Assembly: GCA_934726455.1 (NCBI GenBank) | Contig: CAKVDS010000006.1 | Coordinates: forward strand, 7,147 to 71,146 | Source: an uncultured Bacteroidales bacterium | GTDB lineage: Bacteria; Bacteroidota; Bacteroidia; Bacteroidales; UBA932 | DNA: 64,000 nucleotides | Reading direction: 5' to 3' | In this document: positions 24,482 to 33,594 of the stretch, in pieces | Position numbering within the stretch: position 1 is the first letter of the stretch | Layout: each line of letters starts with the position of its first letter | Made by a program: the position numbers and the translations under genes | Notes under the pieces: model-generated | The model's database searches: none | The model's input: the letters and a program-made list of their open reading frames with translations, nothing else | What the model was told of the DNA's origin: nothing

Positions 24482-25389
24482 CGCGCGAGCCGTATGACTA
24501 CAGAGAGCGGGAGAGCTTTTCCGAACCGGTCGGTGAGGGCGAGTTCTCCCGATTCTATTTCGGCGTCTTTCCCGAGGCCGAAGGCCTGCTTTACCACTGT
24601 CTCACCGAGAAGAGGGGAGAAGCCGTTGGAGTAGAGGTTGAGGACGAGGAAACTGTTCTGTGGTGCGAGAATGGATCTGATGCTCCCCATCATCTCGAAA
24701 AGACATTCGTCAAGCTTCCACTTTTCCCCGTCAGGGCCGTGCCCGTAGGCTGGCGGATCCATGATGATCCCGTCATATACATTGCCGCGGCGCTCTTCCC
24801 TCTTGGCGAACTTCATGGCGTCTTCCACGACCCAGCGGATCCCGTCGAGTCCCGAGGCTTCCATGTTGCCCCTCGCCCAGGTGACGACCTGCCGGACGGA
24901 GTCCAGATGGGTCACGTCGGCACCTGCGGCCTTGGCTGCAAGAGATGCGGCACCGGTATATGCAAACAAGTTGAGGACTTTCGCTTTGCGGCCTTCTGTG
25001 CAGAGGCGGCGGGTCTGGCGGTAGATGTATTCCCAGTTGGGGGCCTGCTCGGGGAAGACCCCGACATGCTTGAATGATGTGAGCCCCAGACGGAGGGAGA
25101 ATTCCGGCCCGCCCGGGGATCCCGCGTAGCGGATATACCACTGGTCTTCACTGCGCTTGATCCTCTCCCAAGTGCCGCTGTCCTCCTTGCCTGCCTTGCC
25201 GAATCCTGCTCCGGGGCGGAAGCGGGTGTGCGCGGCCCTTTCCCATTCCTTGCCGCTCATAGACTTGGCCCACAGAGCCTTAGGCTCCGGGCGTATGAGC
25301 ATGTACGGGCCGAATCTTTCGAGCTTTTCTCCGTCTCCGGAGTCGACAAGCTCGTAGTCTTTCCAGAATGTTCCAGGGTATTCTATCAT
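24478..25389 (-). CDS. RlmI/RlmK-type SAM-dependent methyltransferase
   Basis: This 303-residue class I methyltransferase has motif I V-L-N-L-F-A-Y-T-G-A-A-S-L-A-A, the acidic motif V-T-H-L-D-S-V-R and the catalytic-loop D-P-P-A-Y-G-H-G. The N-terminal half (W-Y-I-R-Y, K-H-V-G-V-F-P-E-Q) matches the COG1092 family, whose members methylate cytosine or guanine in 23S rRNA. The PUA domain found in E. coli RlmI is not recognisable. The substrate is therefore uncertain. The start at 25389 is 8 nt below a minus-strand -7 box. Confidence 0.82.
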   Translation of the reverse strand: MIEYPGTFWKDYELVDSGDGEKLERFGPYMLIRPEPKALWAKSMSGKEWERAAHTRFRPGAGFGKAGKEDSGTWERIKRSEDQWYIRYAGSPGGPEFSLRLGLTSFKHVGVFPEQAPNWEYIYRQTRRLCTEGRKAKVLNLFAYTGAASLAAKAAGADVTHLDSVRQVVTWARGNMEASGLDGIRWVVEDAMKFAKREERRGNVYDGIIMDPPAYGHGPDGEKWKLDECLFEMMGSIRSILAPQNSFLVLNLYSNGFSPLLGETVVKQAFGLGKDAEIESGELALTDRFGKALPLSVVIRLAR

Positions 25390-25397
25390 AGCGGGTG

Positions 25398-25427
25398 CAA
25401 AGATATGGATAAAAATTGCTAAATTTG
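25398..25427. promoter_or_regulatory. Divergent -7 boxes for the methyltransferase gene and pgk
   Basis: The minus strand reads TATCTTTG at 25398-25405. The plus strand reads TAAATTTG at 25420-25427, 27 nt before the pgk ATG. Clear -33 elements are not visible. Confidence 0.5.
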
Positions 25428-25454
25428 CAGAATTGAGATTAATATCATTTCTAT

Positions 25455-26708
25455 ATGCAACAGCACATTGACTCTTATGATTTTAAGGGAAAGAAGGCCC
25501 TGGTCAGGGTTGACTTCAACGTCCCTCTCAACGACAAGTTCGAAATCACGGATGACACACGTATCCGTGCGGCTATCCCGACCTTGAAGAAAGTGCTCGC
25601 CGGTGGCGGTTCCCTCATCATCATGTCCCATCTCGGGCGTCCTAAGGGAGTTGACGCCAAGTTCTCTCTCAAACACATTGTAGACCATGTTTCAGAGTGT
25701 CTCGGTGTACCTGTGAAATTCGCTCCGGACTGCATGAAGGCTCAGGCCGAGGCAGCCGCCCTCAAACCGGGTGAGGTCCTGCTTCTTGAGAACCTCCGTT
25801 TTTACGCTGAGGAGGAGGGAAAACCTCGCGGACTTGCGGACGATGCCACAGACGAAGAGAAGAAGGCCGCCAAGGCTGCTGTCAAGGAGAGCCAGAAAGA
25901 GTTTGTCAAGACTCTTGCCTCTTATGGCGACTGCTATATCAACGACGCGTTCGGTACAGCTCACCGCGCCCACGCCTCTACCGCCCTTATCGCCAAGTAC
26001 TTCCCGAACGACAAGATGTTCGGCTACCTGATGCTTGGCGAGATCAAGGCCATCGACAATGTGCTCAAGAACGCCAAGCGTCCTTTCACCGCGATTATCG
26101 GCGGCTCAAAGGTGTCATCCAAACTTGCCGTACTTGAGAACCTCCTCGACAAGGTGGACAACCTCATCATCGGCGGAGGCATGGGATATACCTTCATCAA
26201 GGCTGAGGGCGGCAAGATAGGCAAGTCCCTCCATGAGGATGACCTCATCCCTCAGGCTCTTGAGATTCTTGCCAAGGCCAAGGAGAAGGGCGTGAAGATT
26301 TCCCTCTCAGTGCAGACTCTTGTGGCTGACGACTTCAGCAACGATGCCAACACTCAGATTGTGCCTTCTCACGAGATTCCTGACGGCTGGGAAGGAATGG
26401 ATGCCGGCCCTGAATCTCTTGCAAACTGGAAGAAGATCATCCTCGACTCCAAGACTGTCCTCTGGAACGGCCCTGTCGGAGTGTTCGAGATGGAGAAATT
26501 CGCAGGCGGTACCCTCCAGATTGCCGAGGATCTTGCCGAGGCTACAGCCAAGGGGGCATATACCCTTGTGGGCGGTGGCGACTCAGTGGCAGCTGTGACC
26601 CGTATGGGCTATGCTGACAAGGTCAGCTACGTGTCTACCGGCGGCGGTGCCATGCTTGAGGCTCTTGAAGGCAAGGTGCTCCCGGGCATCGCCGCTATCG
26701 AAGAATAA
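25455..26708 (+). CDS. pgk: Phosphoglycerate kinase
   Basis: This 417-residue glycolytic kinase transfers phosphate between 1,3-bisphosphoglycerate and ADP. The N-terminal signature R-V-D-F-N-V-P-L-N and basic patch S-H-L-G-R-P-K bind 3-phosphoglycerate. N-D-A-F-G-T-A-H-R-A-H-A-S and the nucleotide-binding G-G-G-D-S-V-A-A-V are intact. Length is normal. It has its own -7 box and an intrinsic terminator at 26734, so it appears to be transcribed alone. Confidence 0.96.
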   Translation: MQQHIDSYDFKGKKALVRVDFNVPLNDKFEITDDTRIRAAIPTLKKVLAGGGSLIIMSHLGRPKGVDAKFSLKHIVDHVSECLGVPVKFAPDCMKAQAEAAALKPGEVLLLENLRFYAEEEGKPRGLADDATDEEKKAAKAAVKESQKEFVKTLASYGDCYINDAFGTAHRAHASTALIAKYFPNDKMFGYLMLGEIKAIDNVLKNAKRPFTAIIGGSKVSSKLAVLENLLDKVDNLIIGGGMGYTFIKAEGGKIGKSLHEDDLIPQALEILAKAKEKGVKISLSVQTLVADDFSNDANTQIVPSHEIPDGWEGMDAGPESLANWKKIILDSKTVLWNGPVGVFEMEKFAGGTLQIAEDLAEATAKGAYTLVGGGDSVAAVTRMGYADKVSYVSTGGGAMLEALEGKVLPGIAAIEE

Positions 26709-26733
26709 CCGCTATAACCCAGATAAGCTTTGT

Positions 26734-26766
26734 CCGTCCGGCCTGAAAGGTCGGGCGGATTTTTTA
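26734..26766 (+). terminator. Intrinsic terminator of pgk
   Basis: TCCGTCCGGCC pairs with GGTCGGGCGGA (11 positions, two G-U) around a TGAAA loop, followed by TTTTTT. Confidence 0.88.
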
Positions 26767-26778
26767 TGTGAAAATGAC

Positions 26779-26786
26779 TATATTTG
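26779..26786 (+). promoter_or_regulatory. -7 box TATATTTG for lgt
   Basis: TATATTTG lies 16 nt before the lgt ATG, directly after the pgk terminator. Confidence 0.5.
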
Positions 26787-26802
26787 TGCCAAATGCTTTG
26801 TT

Positions 26803-27648
26803 ATGCTTGATCTGCTTTTCGTGCATTGGCACGTTGATCCTGTCTTGATCCATATCGGCAGCCTCCAGATAAGGTGGTATTCGCTCCTGTTCGTGTCCGG
26901 TTTCGTGATCGGCTGGTATCTGTTCAGGTGGTTCTTCCGCCGTGAGGGTGTGGACCAGAAACTCATGGATCCGCTTCTCTACACGCTGCTGATTGCCACG
27001 GTGGTCGGTGCCCGTCTCGGACACTGCCTTTTTTATCAGCCTGACTACTATCTCGGTTCGTGGAGCGGCTTCCTCGAGATATTCATGCCATGGAAAGGAG
27101 GGCTTGCGAGCCACGGCGGGGCCATCGCCCTGCTGTTTGCAATGTGGTGGTATTCGGCCCATTATGGCAAGAAGAACGGTTTTGACTTCATGTGGATAAT
27201 GGACCGGCTCTGCATCACGGTTGCATTTGCCGGCTGTATGATCCGTCTCGGAAACCTCTTCAACTCCGAGATTTACGGGGATGTGACCAGTCTGCCGTGG
27301 GGTGTCATCTTCGATCTGCGCGGCGAGACCGAGCCGAAGCATCCGACCCAGATCTATGAGGCTCTGTCATATCTGATTCTCGGACTTGTCCTGGTATGGG
27401 TGTACAAATATAAGCTTGACAAGGTGTACAGGGGCTTTTTCTTCGGGGTGTTCCTCATTGGGTGCTTCGGGATGCGCTTCCTGATTGAGTTCATCAAGGA
27501 ACCTCAGGTGGGTTTCGAACAGACGATGGCTCTCAATATGGGACAGCTGCTCTCGATTCCGTTCGTGCTTGCCGGGGTCGGCATCCTTGTCTGGTCATAT
27601 CTGCACCGAGAACCTGCAGCGGTGAGCGGTGCGGTGAAAAAGAAGTAA
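26803..27648 (+). CDS. lgt: Prolipoprotein diacylglyceryl transferase
   Basis: This 281-residue inner-membrane enzyme attaches diacylglycerol to the lipobox cysteine of lipoproteins. It has about seven transmembrane helices, the Lgt signature I-R-L-G-N-L-F-N-S-E-I-Y-G with the essential Arg/Asn, G-R-x-G-H in the third helix region (G-A-R-L-G-H), the loop motif H-G-G (S-H-G-G-A-I-A), and K-H-P-T-Q-I-Y-E-A-L. The ATG at 26803 is used because the frame upstream passes through the pgk terminator. It fits the many lipoproteins in this window (GldH, the RND adaptor, BACON proteins, Dcp). Confidence 0.94.
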   Translation: MLDLLFVHWHVDPVLIHIGSLQIRWYSLLFVSGFVIGWYLFRWFFRREGVDQKLMDPLLYTLLIATVVGARLGHCLFYQPDYYLGSWSGFLEIFMPWKGGLASHGGAIALLFAMWWYSAHYGKKNGFDFMWIMDRLCITVAFAGCMIRLGNLFNSEIYGDVTSLPWGVIFDLRGETEPKHPTQIYEALSYLILGLVLVWVYKYKLDKVYRGFFFGVFLIGCFGMRFLIEFIKEPQVGFEQTMALNMGQLLSIPFVLAGVGILVWSYLHREPAAVSGAVKKK

Positions 27649-27670
27649 CAGAACTTCATACCTATATTAT

Positions 27671-27709
27671 AACGGATGGCACGGAATTGGTATTATCCGT
27701 GCCTGCGTT
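27671..27709 (+). terminator. Possible terminator after lgt
   Basis: GGCACGGA (27678-27685) and TCCGTGCC (27696-27703) form an 8-bp stem extended by AACG/CGTT, but only a weak T-tract (AATTTA) follows. It could also shape the leader of the efflux operon. Confidence 0.45.
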
Positions 27710-27719
27710 AATTTAGTGT

Positions 27720-29189
27720 ATGAAGAAGTTAGTATTGTTTTCGTTAATGGCGCTGACAGTCAGCGGCTTGGCATCGGCGCAGGAGCCGGCCCAACCGTCC
27801 GACACTCTCCCGGCGCCGAAACTCATCTCCCTCGAACAGGCTCTCCAGATCGCTGTAAGCGAAAACGCCTCTGTCAAAGTGGCGGACATGGAGGTCGAGC
27901 GCAGCGGGTATGAGCGCAAAGGCACCTATGCTTCCCTTTTTCCACAGGTGGACGGTACGGCCAACTACCAGCGTACCATCAAGAAGCAGGTGATGTATAT
28001 GGATTTTGACATGTCGTCCATGGGAGGCGGTTCTGAATCTGAAAGCTCCGGAAGTTCCGGTGAATCAAGCGGCTCCGGGGCCATGGCTTCAGGGGGCGGC
28101 ATCGAAGTCGGCCGTTGGAACACGTGGTCAGCCGGTGTTTCAGCCTCCATGCCTCTTGTCAACGCCCAGCTCTGGGAGAGCATCAGGGTGAGCGGGCAGA
28201 GTGTGGAACTCGCGGTGGAGAAAGCCCGCAGCTCACGTCTGGAGACTGTCAATCAGGTCAAGCAGGCGTATTTCTCCTGTCTTCTGGCCAAGGAGGCGTT
28301 CAAGGTCTACAAGTCCGTCTATGAGAACGCCCTCGAAAATCTCGAACAGACGCAGCGCAAGTACAATGCGCAGCGTGCTTCCGACCTTGATCTGGCGCGC
28401 GCCAAGACCACTCTTGCCAACGCGATACCGAATGTCTATGACGCGGAGAGTTCCGTCGTCCTGTCACTTTGGCAGCTCAAGGCTGTGATGGGTGTCAGCC
28501 TGGATGAGAATATCGATGTCTCCGGCTCCCTGTCAGACTACGCCGACACGATGCTTTATGACATCAAGGCCTCTGAGGATTTGTCTCTGGACAACAACTC
28601 GACTATGCGTCAGCTTTCCATCCAGGCGGAGCAGCTTGCCTCGACAGTGAAGATGCAGCAGTACGCCTATCTTCCTACGCTCGCTCTGTCATTCTCCTAC
28701 AGCATGAACGCCATGACCAACGACTTCAATTTCAGCGAATATAAGTGGTCTCCTTATTCTATGGTGGGTTTGAGCCTCCAGATTCCGATCTTCTCAGGCG
28801 GCAAGCGCTACAATGCTGTACGTTCCGCCAAGGTCCAGAGCGCGGAACTCACTGTGCAGCGCGAGAATACCGAGCGTCAGTTGAGGATCTCCATCCGCCA
28901 GTACCTCAATCAGATGGAGACGGCCATGAAGAGCTACAGCTCCGCGCAGAGCGCGCTTGAATCCGCTACCAAGGCTTATGATATCGCTCAGCGCTCATAT
29001 AATGTGGGACGCAGCACTCTGACGGATCTCAATGACGCCCAGCTCGCGCTCACGCAGGCCAGCCTGACCCTGTCGCAGGCAGTATATAATTTCGTCACAG
29101 CCAAGGCCAACCTTGAGGGGACTCTCGGTGCCGATTTCATCGACGAAGACGGAAATGTCCAATTGAATAAAACATACAACAATGAATAA
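27720..29189 (+). CDS. TolC-family outer membrane efflux protein
   Basis: This 489-residue protein starts with a signal peptide (MKKLVLFSLMALTVSG, cleaved after A-S-A). It has the repeated TolC helical pattern, for example V-S-E-N-A-S-V-K-V-A-D-M-E near the N-terminus and Y-N-V-G-R-S-T-L-T-D-L-N-D-A-Q-L-A-L-T-Q-A in the second half. A Gly/Ser-rich insertion of about 25 residues (about 100-126) is unusual and probably lies in an exposed loop. It forms the outer-membrane channel of a tripartite pump with the two following genes; it overlaps the adaptor gene by 8 bp. Confidence 0.9.
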   Translation: MKKLVLFSLMALTVSGLASAQEPAQPSDTLPAPKLISLEQALQIAVSENASVKVADMEVERSGYERKGTYASLFPQVDGTANYQRTIKKQVMYMDFDMSSMGGGSESESSGSSGESSGSGAMASGGGIEVGRWNTWSAGVSASMPLVNAQLWESIRVSGQSVELAVEKARSSRLETVNQVKQAYFSCLLAKEAFKVYKSVYENALENLEQTQRKYNAQRASDLDLARAKTTLANAIPNVYDAESSVVLSLWQLKAVMGVSLDENIDVSGSLSDYADTMLYDIKASEDLSLDNNSTMRQLSIQAEQLASTVKMQQYAYLPTLALSFSYSMNAMTNDFNFSEYKWSPYSMVGLSLQIPIFSGGKRYNAVRSAKVQSAELTVQRENTERQLRISIRQYLNQMETAMKSYSSAQSALESATKAYDIAQRSYNVGRSTLTDLNDAQLALTQASLTLSQAVYNFVTAKANLEGTLGADFIDEDGNVQLNKTYNNE

Positions 29190-30204
29190 TAAACTGATAA
29201 TGGGTATGGCGCTGGCTGCGGCTGTCTGCAGCTGCGCCGGCAACAAGGGAGGCCAGAAGGCGCAGCAGACCGTCGCCGAGAAGACGCCGGTAGTGTCAGT
29301 GGTCACGGCCACGAAGCAGGTGGTGCCGCAGGAAGAGGTGTACTCTTCCACCGTGCAGGCCAATGTGGTCAACAATATAGCTCCTCAGAGCGGCAACCGT
29401 ATCGTCAAACTGAATGTCGAGGTCGGTGACTTCGTGTCTGCCGGGCAGGTGCTTGCCGAGATGGACAGGGTGCAGCTGGATCAGGCCGCCCTCAAACTCA
29501 AGAACGACGAGGTCGAGCTCGCCCGTGTCAAGGCACTCCTCGGTGAGGGAGGCATCTCCCAGTCCGACTACGATGCCCTGGAACTGGCGTTCAACGTCTC
29601 CAAGTCCAGCTATCAGAACCTGCTTGACAACACCATCCTCCGTGCCCCTGTGAGCGGTGTCGTATCTGCGCGCAACTATGACCGCGGAGACATGTACGCC
29701 ATGTCGTCCCCTATCTATGTGGTTCAGCAGATCACACCGGTCAAACTTCTTGTAGGCGTGTCCGAGGCGGACTACAGCCGTGTCAAGAAGGGTGACAAGG
29801 TCAGCATCACCGCAGATGCCCTTCCTGGCAAGACCTTTACCGGGAGTGTATCACGCGTATATCCGGTGATTGATCCATCTACCCATACTGTAAAGATGGA
29901 GATTCTTATCCCTAACGCCGACAGGCTTGTACGTCCGGGGATGTACGCCCGCGTCACTGTCAACATGGGCGACCGCAACAGCGTAGTGGTGCCTGACGCA
30001 GCTGTCATGAAGCAGCAGGGTTCCGGTCAGAGGCAGGTGTATGTCCTCAAGGATGACGGCACCGTCGAGCTGAAACTCGTGACACTCGGCCGCCATTTCG
30101 GCTCCAATTATGAGATCCTTTCCGGACTTGAGGAAGGGGAGAAGGTGGTCACCGAGGGCCAGTCGGCTCTGAGGTCAGGCATTAAAGTGGAGGTGACGAA
30201 ATGA
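29182..30204 (+). CDS. RND efflux periplasmic adaptor (membrane fusion protein), lipoprotein
   Basis: This 340-residue protein has a lipoprotein signal with a lipobox-like V-C-S-C ending near Cys18. The HlyD/AcrA order follows: barrel-sandwich half (I-A-P-Q-S-G-N-R-I-V-K-L-N-V), a short helical hairpin, L-R-A-P-V-S-G-V-V and a beta-barrel region with V-R-P-G-M-Y-A-R-V. It links the RND pump to the TolC-like channel. The hairpin is short, as in the AcrA-like adaptors of Bacteroidota. It overlaps the neighbouring genes by 8 bp and 4 bp, so the pump components are translationally coupled. Confidence 0.92.
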   Translation: MNNKLIMGMALAAAVCSCAGNKGGQKAQQTVAEKTPVVSVVTATKQVVPQEEVYSSTVQANVVNNIAPQSGNRIVKLNVEVGDFVSAGQVLAEMDRVQLDQAALKLKNDEVELARVKALLGEGGISQSDYDALELAFNVSKSSYQNLLDNTILRAPVSGVVSARNYDRGDMYAMSSPIYVVQQITPVKLLVGVSEADYSRVKKGDKVSITADALPGKTFTGSVSRVYPVIDPSTHTVKMEILIPNADRLVRPGMYARVTVNMGDRNSVVVPDAAVMKQQGSGQRQVYVLKDDGTVELKLVTLGRHFGSNYEILSGLEEGEKVVTEGQSALRSGIKVEVTK

Positions 30205-33200
30205 GCATCTACCGTTCGGCCGTCAACAAGCCGGTAACCACTGCGCTGGTCTTCATCGCGTTCGCGGTGCTCGGATTCTTCTCCGTGAGCAGGACCTCCA
30301 TCGCGCAGTTCCCGGAATTTGACGCAAACACCATCATGGTGATGTCCTCATATCAGGGCGCCAATGCCCAGGACATCGAGACCAACCTTACCAAGGTCCT
30401 TGAAAATGCCCTTAACGGTGTGGAGGACCTCAAGGAACTCAACTCCCAGTCCAAGGAGAACATCTCCCTGCTGACTCTCACATTCGAATACGGCACAGAC
30501 ATAGAGGCCGCGACCAACAATGTCCGTGACAAGCTGGACATGGTCAACTCCTCTCTTCCGGACGGGGCCACAACCCCTGTCATATTCAAGTTCAGTGCGG
30601 ACGACATGCCTATCATGATGCTCTCCGCCACTGCGGACGAGAGCCTCGAAGGACTTGACAAAATCCTGGACGACAAGGTCTCAACCCCTCTGGCACGTGT
30701 CAAAGGAGTGGGTACGGTGTCGGTCAGCGGTGCCCCTTCCCGTGAGATACAGGTGTACTGCGACCCTGTCAAACTTCAGGCTTACAACCTCAGCATCAGT
30801 ACCATATCTTCCATAATCGCTGCCGAGAACCGCAACATGCCTTCCGGCAATATCGACATAGGCTCCGAGACCTACACCCTGCGTGTGCAGAAAGAGTTCA
30901 CGGATCCTTCCGAACTGCTCGATGTCGTGGTCGGCTCAAAGGACGGCGATGTGGTGTACCTCAGGGATGTCGCCACCATATATGACGGTGGTGAAGAGCG
31001 CGAGCAGGAGTCATACACCAACGGGCAGCGTGCCGCGCGTATTGTCATCCAGAAGCAGTCCGGCGCCAATACCGTCAATGTGATCCGCAATGTCAAGAAG
31101 CAGCTCGCCAAGATACAGCCGACCCTGCCTTCCGACATCAACATCGTGACATTCGTTGACGGCTCTACGGAGATCATCAACACCATCAAGACCCTCTTCG
31201 AGACCATCATCATCACCTTCCTTGTCGTAGGTTTTGTGGTGTTCATTTTCCTTGGAAACTGGAAGTCTACCGTTGTCATCGTGCTCTCCATCCCTATAGC
31301 CCTGCTGGCCTCCCTCATCTATCTGTATGCCACGGGCAATACTCTCAACATCATTTCAATGTCAGCGCTGGCGATAGCGATAGGCATGGTGGTGGATGAT
31401 GCCATAGTGGTGCTGGAGAACATATCGACCCACATAGCCCGCGGAGAAAAGCCGAAGGAGGCTGCGGTGCACGGCACATCCGAGGTGGGTATTTCTGTCG
31501 TCGCTTCTACTTTGACGATGCTTTGCGTGTTCCTGCCTCTTACCATGATCAGCGGTATGGCCGGCATCATGTTCCGTCAGCTCGGCTGGATCGTCAGCAT
31601 CATCATGATAGTCTCCACTACGGCGGCCCTCACATTTGTGCCTATGCTCTGCTCACGCTGGCTCAAACCGAATGTGCATCATGGCAAGGCTTACAATGCG
31701 GTCTTCATCCCGATCAACAAGTTCCTTGACAAGATCTCCCGCGGCTATGCCCATGTTATACATTGGGCGACGAAGCGCCGCAAGACGGTGATTTTCACCT
31801 TCGCGGGAGTATTCGTGCTTGCTATGGTGCTGCTGGTACCGGGCCTCAAGACCGAGTACTTCCCTCACAGCGACTCCGACCGTCTCTCCGTGACTGTGGA
31901 ACTCCCTATGGGTACGGCCCAGGAGGTCACCCGAGGCTTCTATAATAAGATATACGATGAGATTGAGGCCGCAGTACCTGAAGCTCACGTGATCAACGGC
32001 ACATTCGGCCAGGCCGACTCCGACAACACTTTCGCCTCCATGCAGAGCAACGGTACCCACTTGATTTCCATGAACATCAACATCGGTACCAGCAGTACCC
32101 GTGAGCGCAGCTCAGCCGAGCTGGCCGATGTGGTCAGAGGCGTGCTCAATTCCCACCCTGAAATCCGCAGAGCCCTTGTCACTGAAGGCGGCGGCGGAAT
32201 GGGCGGAGCCACATCCATCAAGGTTGAAGTCTACGGCTACAGTTTCGATAACACCGACCTCGTGGCCCGTCAGCTCCAGTCCGGGATGCTCAAGGAGCCG
32301 GCCTTTACACAGGTCACCCTGAGCCGAGACGAATATACTCCTGAGTTCCAGATGAACTTCGACCGTACCAAACTCGCTGTCAACGGTTTGACATCGACTA
32401 CGGCGGCTACGGCCTTCAGCGCTGCGATGAGCGGCTCCGTGGCTTCATATTACCGCGAGGACGGAGACGAGTACAAGATCCGTGTACGTTACGCTCCGGA
32501 GTTCCGCACCAGCGTAGAGGATCTGGAGAATATCCTTGTCACCAATGCTGCCGGACAGCAGATCCGCATGAAAGACCTCGGGCAGGTGGTCGAGACCCTT
32601 GTGCCTCCGACCATCGAACGTAAAGACCGTGAGAGGCTCATCACCGTCACCGGTATCGTGGCGCAGGGTGCGGCTCTCAGCGACGCTGTGGCTGCGGCGA
32701 ACAAGGTCATCTCCGAGACCACCATGCCGACGGGCATCTCCACGGTCATCGCCGGAGATTATGAGGATCAGCAGGACATGTTCTCCGACCTGCTTGTGCT
32801 GATCATCCTGATGGTGATCCTCGTCTACATGGTGATGGCTTCACAGTTCGAGTCATTCATGGCTCCGTTCGTGATCATGTTCTCCGTTCCGTTCGCCCTT
32901 GTCGGCGTGCTTCTCGGACTTCGCATCACCGGCACTGCGCTCGGTGTGATGGCTATGATCGGTATCATCATCTTGATCGGTGTCGTTGTGAAGAACGGTA
33001 TCGTATTGATAGACTATACGATACTCTGCCGTGAGAGAGGCATGAACATCCGTGACGCATCCACCACGGCGGCCAAGAGCCGACTCAGGCCTATTCTCAT
33101 GACGACTCTCACGACTGTGCTCGGTATGGTTCCGATGGCGATCGGTACCGGTGAAGGTTCGGAGATGTGGCGCTCCCTTGGTGTGACTGTGTGCTGGGGT

Positions 33201-33290
33201 CTTACGATATCGACGCTCGTGACCCTTGTGCTGATCCCTACAGTATATTGTGCGTTCGCAAGCAGACAAGAAAGGAGGAAAAACAAATGA
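30201..33290 (+). CDS. RND-family efflux permease (AcrB/MexF-like)
   Basis: This 1029-residue pump has the twelve-helix RND layout with two large periplasmic loops. Helix 4 carries G-M-V-V-D-D-A-I-V-V-L-E-N, with the paired Asp residues used for proton relay, and a Lys lies in the late-helix segment G-V-V-V-K-N-G-I-V-L-I-D. These match the hydrophobe/amphiphile efflux class (HAE1/HAE2) rather than the metal (CusA) class. Substrates are unknown. It is the third gene of the operon and overlaps the following PII-like gene by 4 bp. Confidence 0.93.
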   Translation: MSIYRSAVNKPVTTALVFIAFAVLGFFSVSRTSIAQFPEFDANTIMVMSSYQGANAQDIETNLTKVLENALNGVEDLKELNSQSKENISLLTLTFEYGTDIEAATNNVRDKLDMVNSSLPDGATTPVIFKFSADDMPIMMLSATADESLEGLDKILDDKVSTPLARVKGVGTVSVSGAPSREIQVYCDPVKLQAYNLSISTISSIIAAENRNMPSGNIDIGSETYTLRVQKEFTDPSELLDVVVGSKDGDVVYLRDVATIYDGGEEREQESYTNGQRAARIVIQKQSGANTVNVIRNVKKQLAKIQPTLPSDINIVTFVDGSTEIINTIKTLFETIIITFLVVGFVVFIFLGNWKSTVVIVLSIPIALLASLIYLYATGNTLNIISMSALAIAIGMVVDDAIVVLENISTHIARGEKPKEAAVHGTSEVGISVVASTLTMLCVFLPLTMISGMAGIMFRQLGWIVSIIMIVSTTAALTFVPMLCSRWLKPNVHHGKAYNAVFIPINKFLDKISRGYAHVIHWATKRRKTVIFTFAGVFVLAMVLLVPGLKTEYFPHSDSDRLSVTVELPMGTAQEVTRGFYNKIYDEIEAAVPEAHVINGTFGQADSDNTFASMQSNGTHLISMNINIGTSSTRERSSAELADVVRGVLNSHPEIRRALVTEGGGGMGGATSIKVEVYGYSFDNTDLVARQLQSGMLKEPAFTQVTLSRDEYTPEFQMNFDRTKLAVNGLTSTTAATAFSAAMSGSVASYYREDGDEYKIRVRYAPEFRTSVEDLENILVTNAAGQQIRMKDLGQVVETLVPPTIERKDRERLITVTGIVAQGAALSDAVAAANKVISETTMPTGISTVIAGDYEDQQDMFSDLLVLIILMVILVYMVMASQFESFMAPFVIMFSVPFALVGVLLGLRITGTALGVMAMIGIIILIGVVVKNGIVLIDYTILCRERGMNIRDASTTAAKSRLRPILMTTLTTVLGMVPMAIGTGEGSEMWRSLGVTVCWGLTISTLVTLVLIPTVYCAFASRQERRKNK

Positions 33291-33580
33291 AAGCAATGTT
33301 CATAGCATATAACCAGGCCTACAACGAGGAGATCGTCGAGGCTCTGGCAGCCCTCGGGCAGCGTGGTTTCACCCGTTGGCAGGACATCCAGGGCAAGGGA
33401 GGCTTCAACGGCACACCGCATCTGGGCAGCCACGCCTGGCCGGAGATGAACCATGCGGTTCTCGCGATGGTTCCGGACGAGAAAGTCGAACCGATACTCT
33501 CCGCCCTCAAGGAGAAAGACAAGGCCTCGCCGGACCTCGGACTCAGGGCTTTTGTCTGGGGTATTGAAACTTTCTATTAA
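33287..33580 (+). CDS. Small PII/CutA-like ferredoxin-fold protein
   Basis: This 97-residue protein starts at the ATG (33287) that overlaps the pump gene stop by 4 bp, so it belongs to the efflux operon. The pattern beta (M-K-A-M-F-I-A-Y), helix (E-E-I-V-E-A-L-A-A-L-G), beta with Q-G-K-G-G-F-N-G-T-P-H, then A-V-L-A-M-V-P, helix V-E-P-I-L-S-A-L and a final beta strand fits a single PII-like domain. The flexible middle G-K-G-G segment would be the T-loop. PII-like proteins coded beside RND pumps have been reported (the PII-NG group), where a regulatory role is suspected. The fold call is inferred from pattern, not from close similarity. Confidence 0.6.
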   Translation: MKAMFIAYNQAYNEEIVEALAALGQRGFTRWQDIQGKGGFNGTPHLGSHAWPEMNHAVLAMVPDEKVEPILSALKEKDKASPDLGLRAFVWGIETFY

Positions 33581-33593
33581 ATTCTTAACTTTG
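33563..33593 (+). promoter_or_regulatory. Promoter of trxA inside the PII-like gene end
   Basis: TTG (33564-33566), a 19-bp spacer and TAACTTTG (33586-33593) match the consensus exactly. Transcription would begin about 33598-33601, within the 5' arm of the following terminator hairpin. Confidence 0.7.
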
Positions 33594-33594
33594 T

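Noticed and set aside
27720..33580. Heavy-metal (Cus/Czc) efflux operon
   Set aside because: The permease lacks the methionine or histidine clusters of metal pumps and matches the drug/lipophile RND class.
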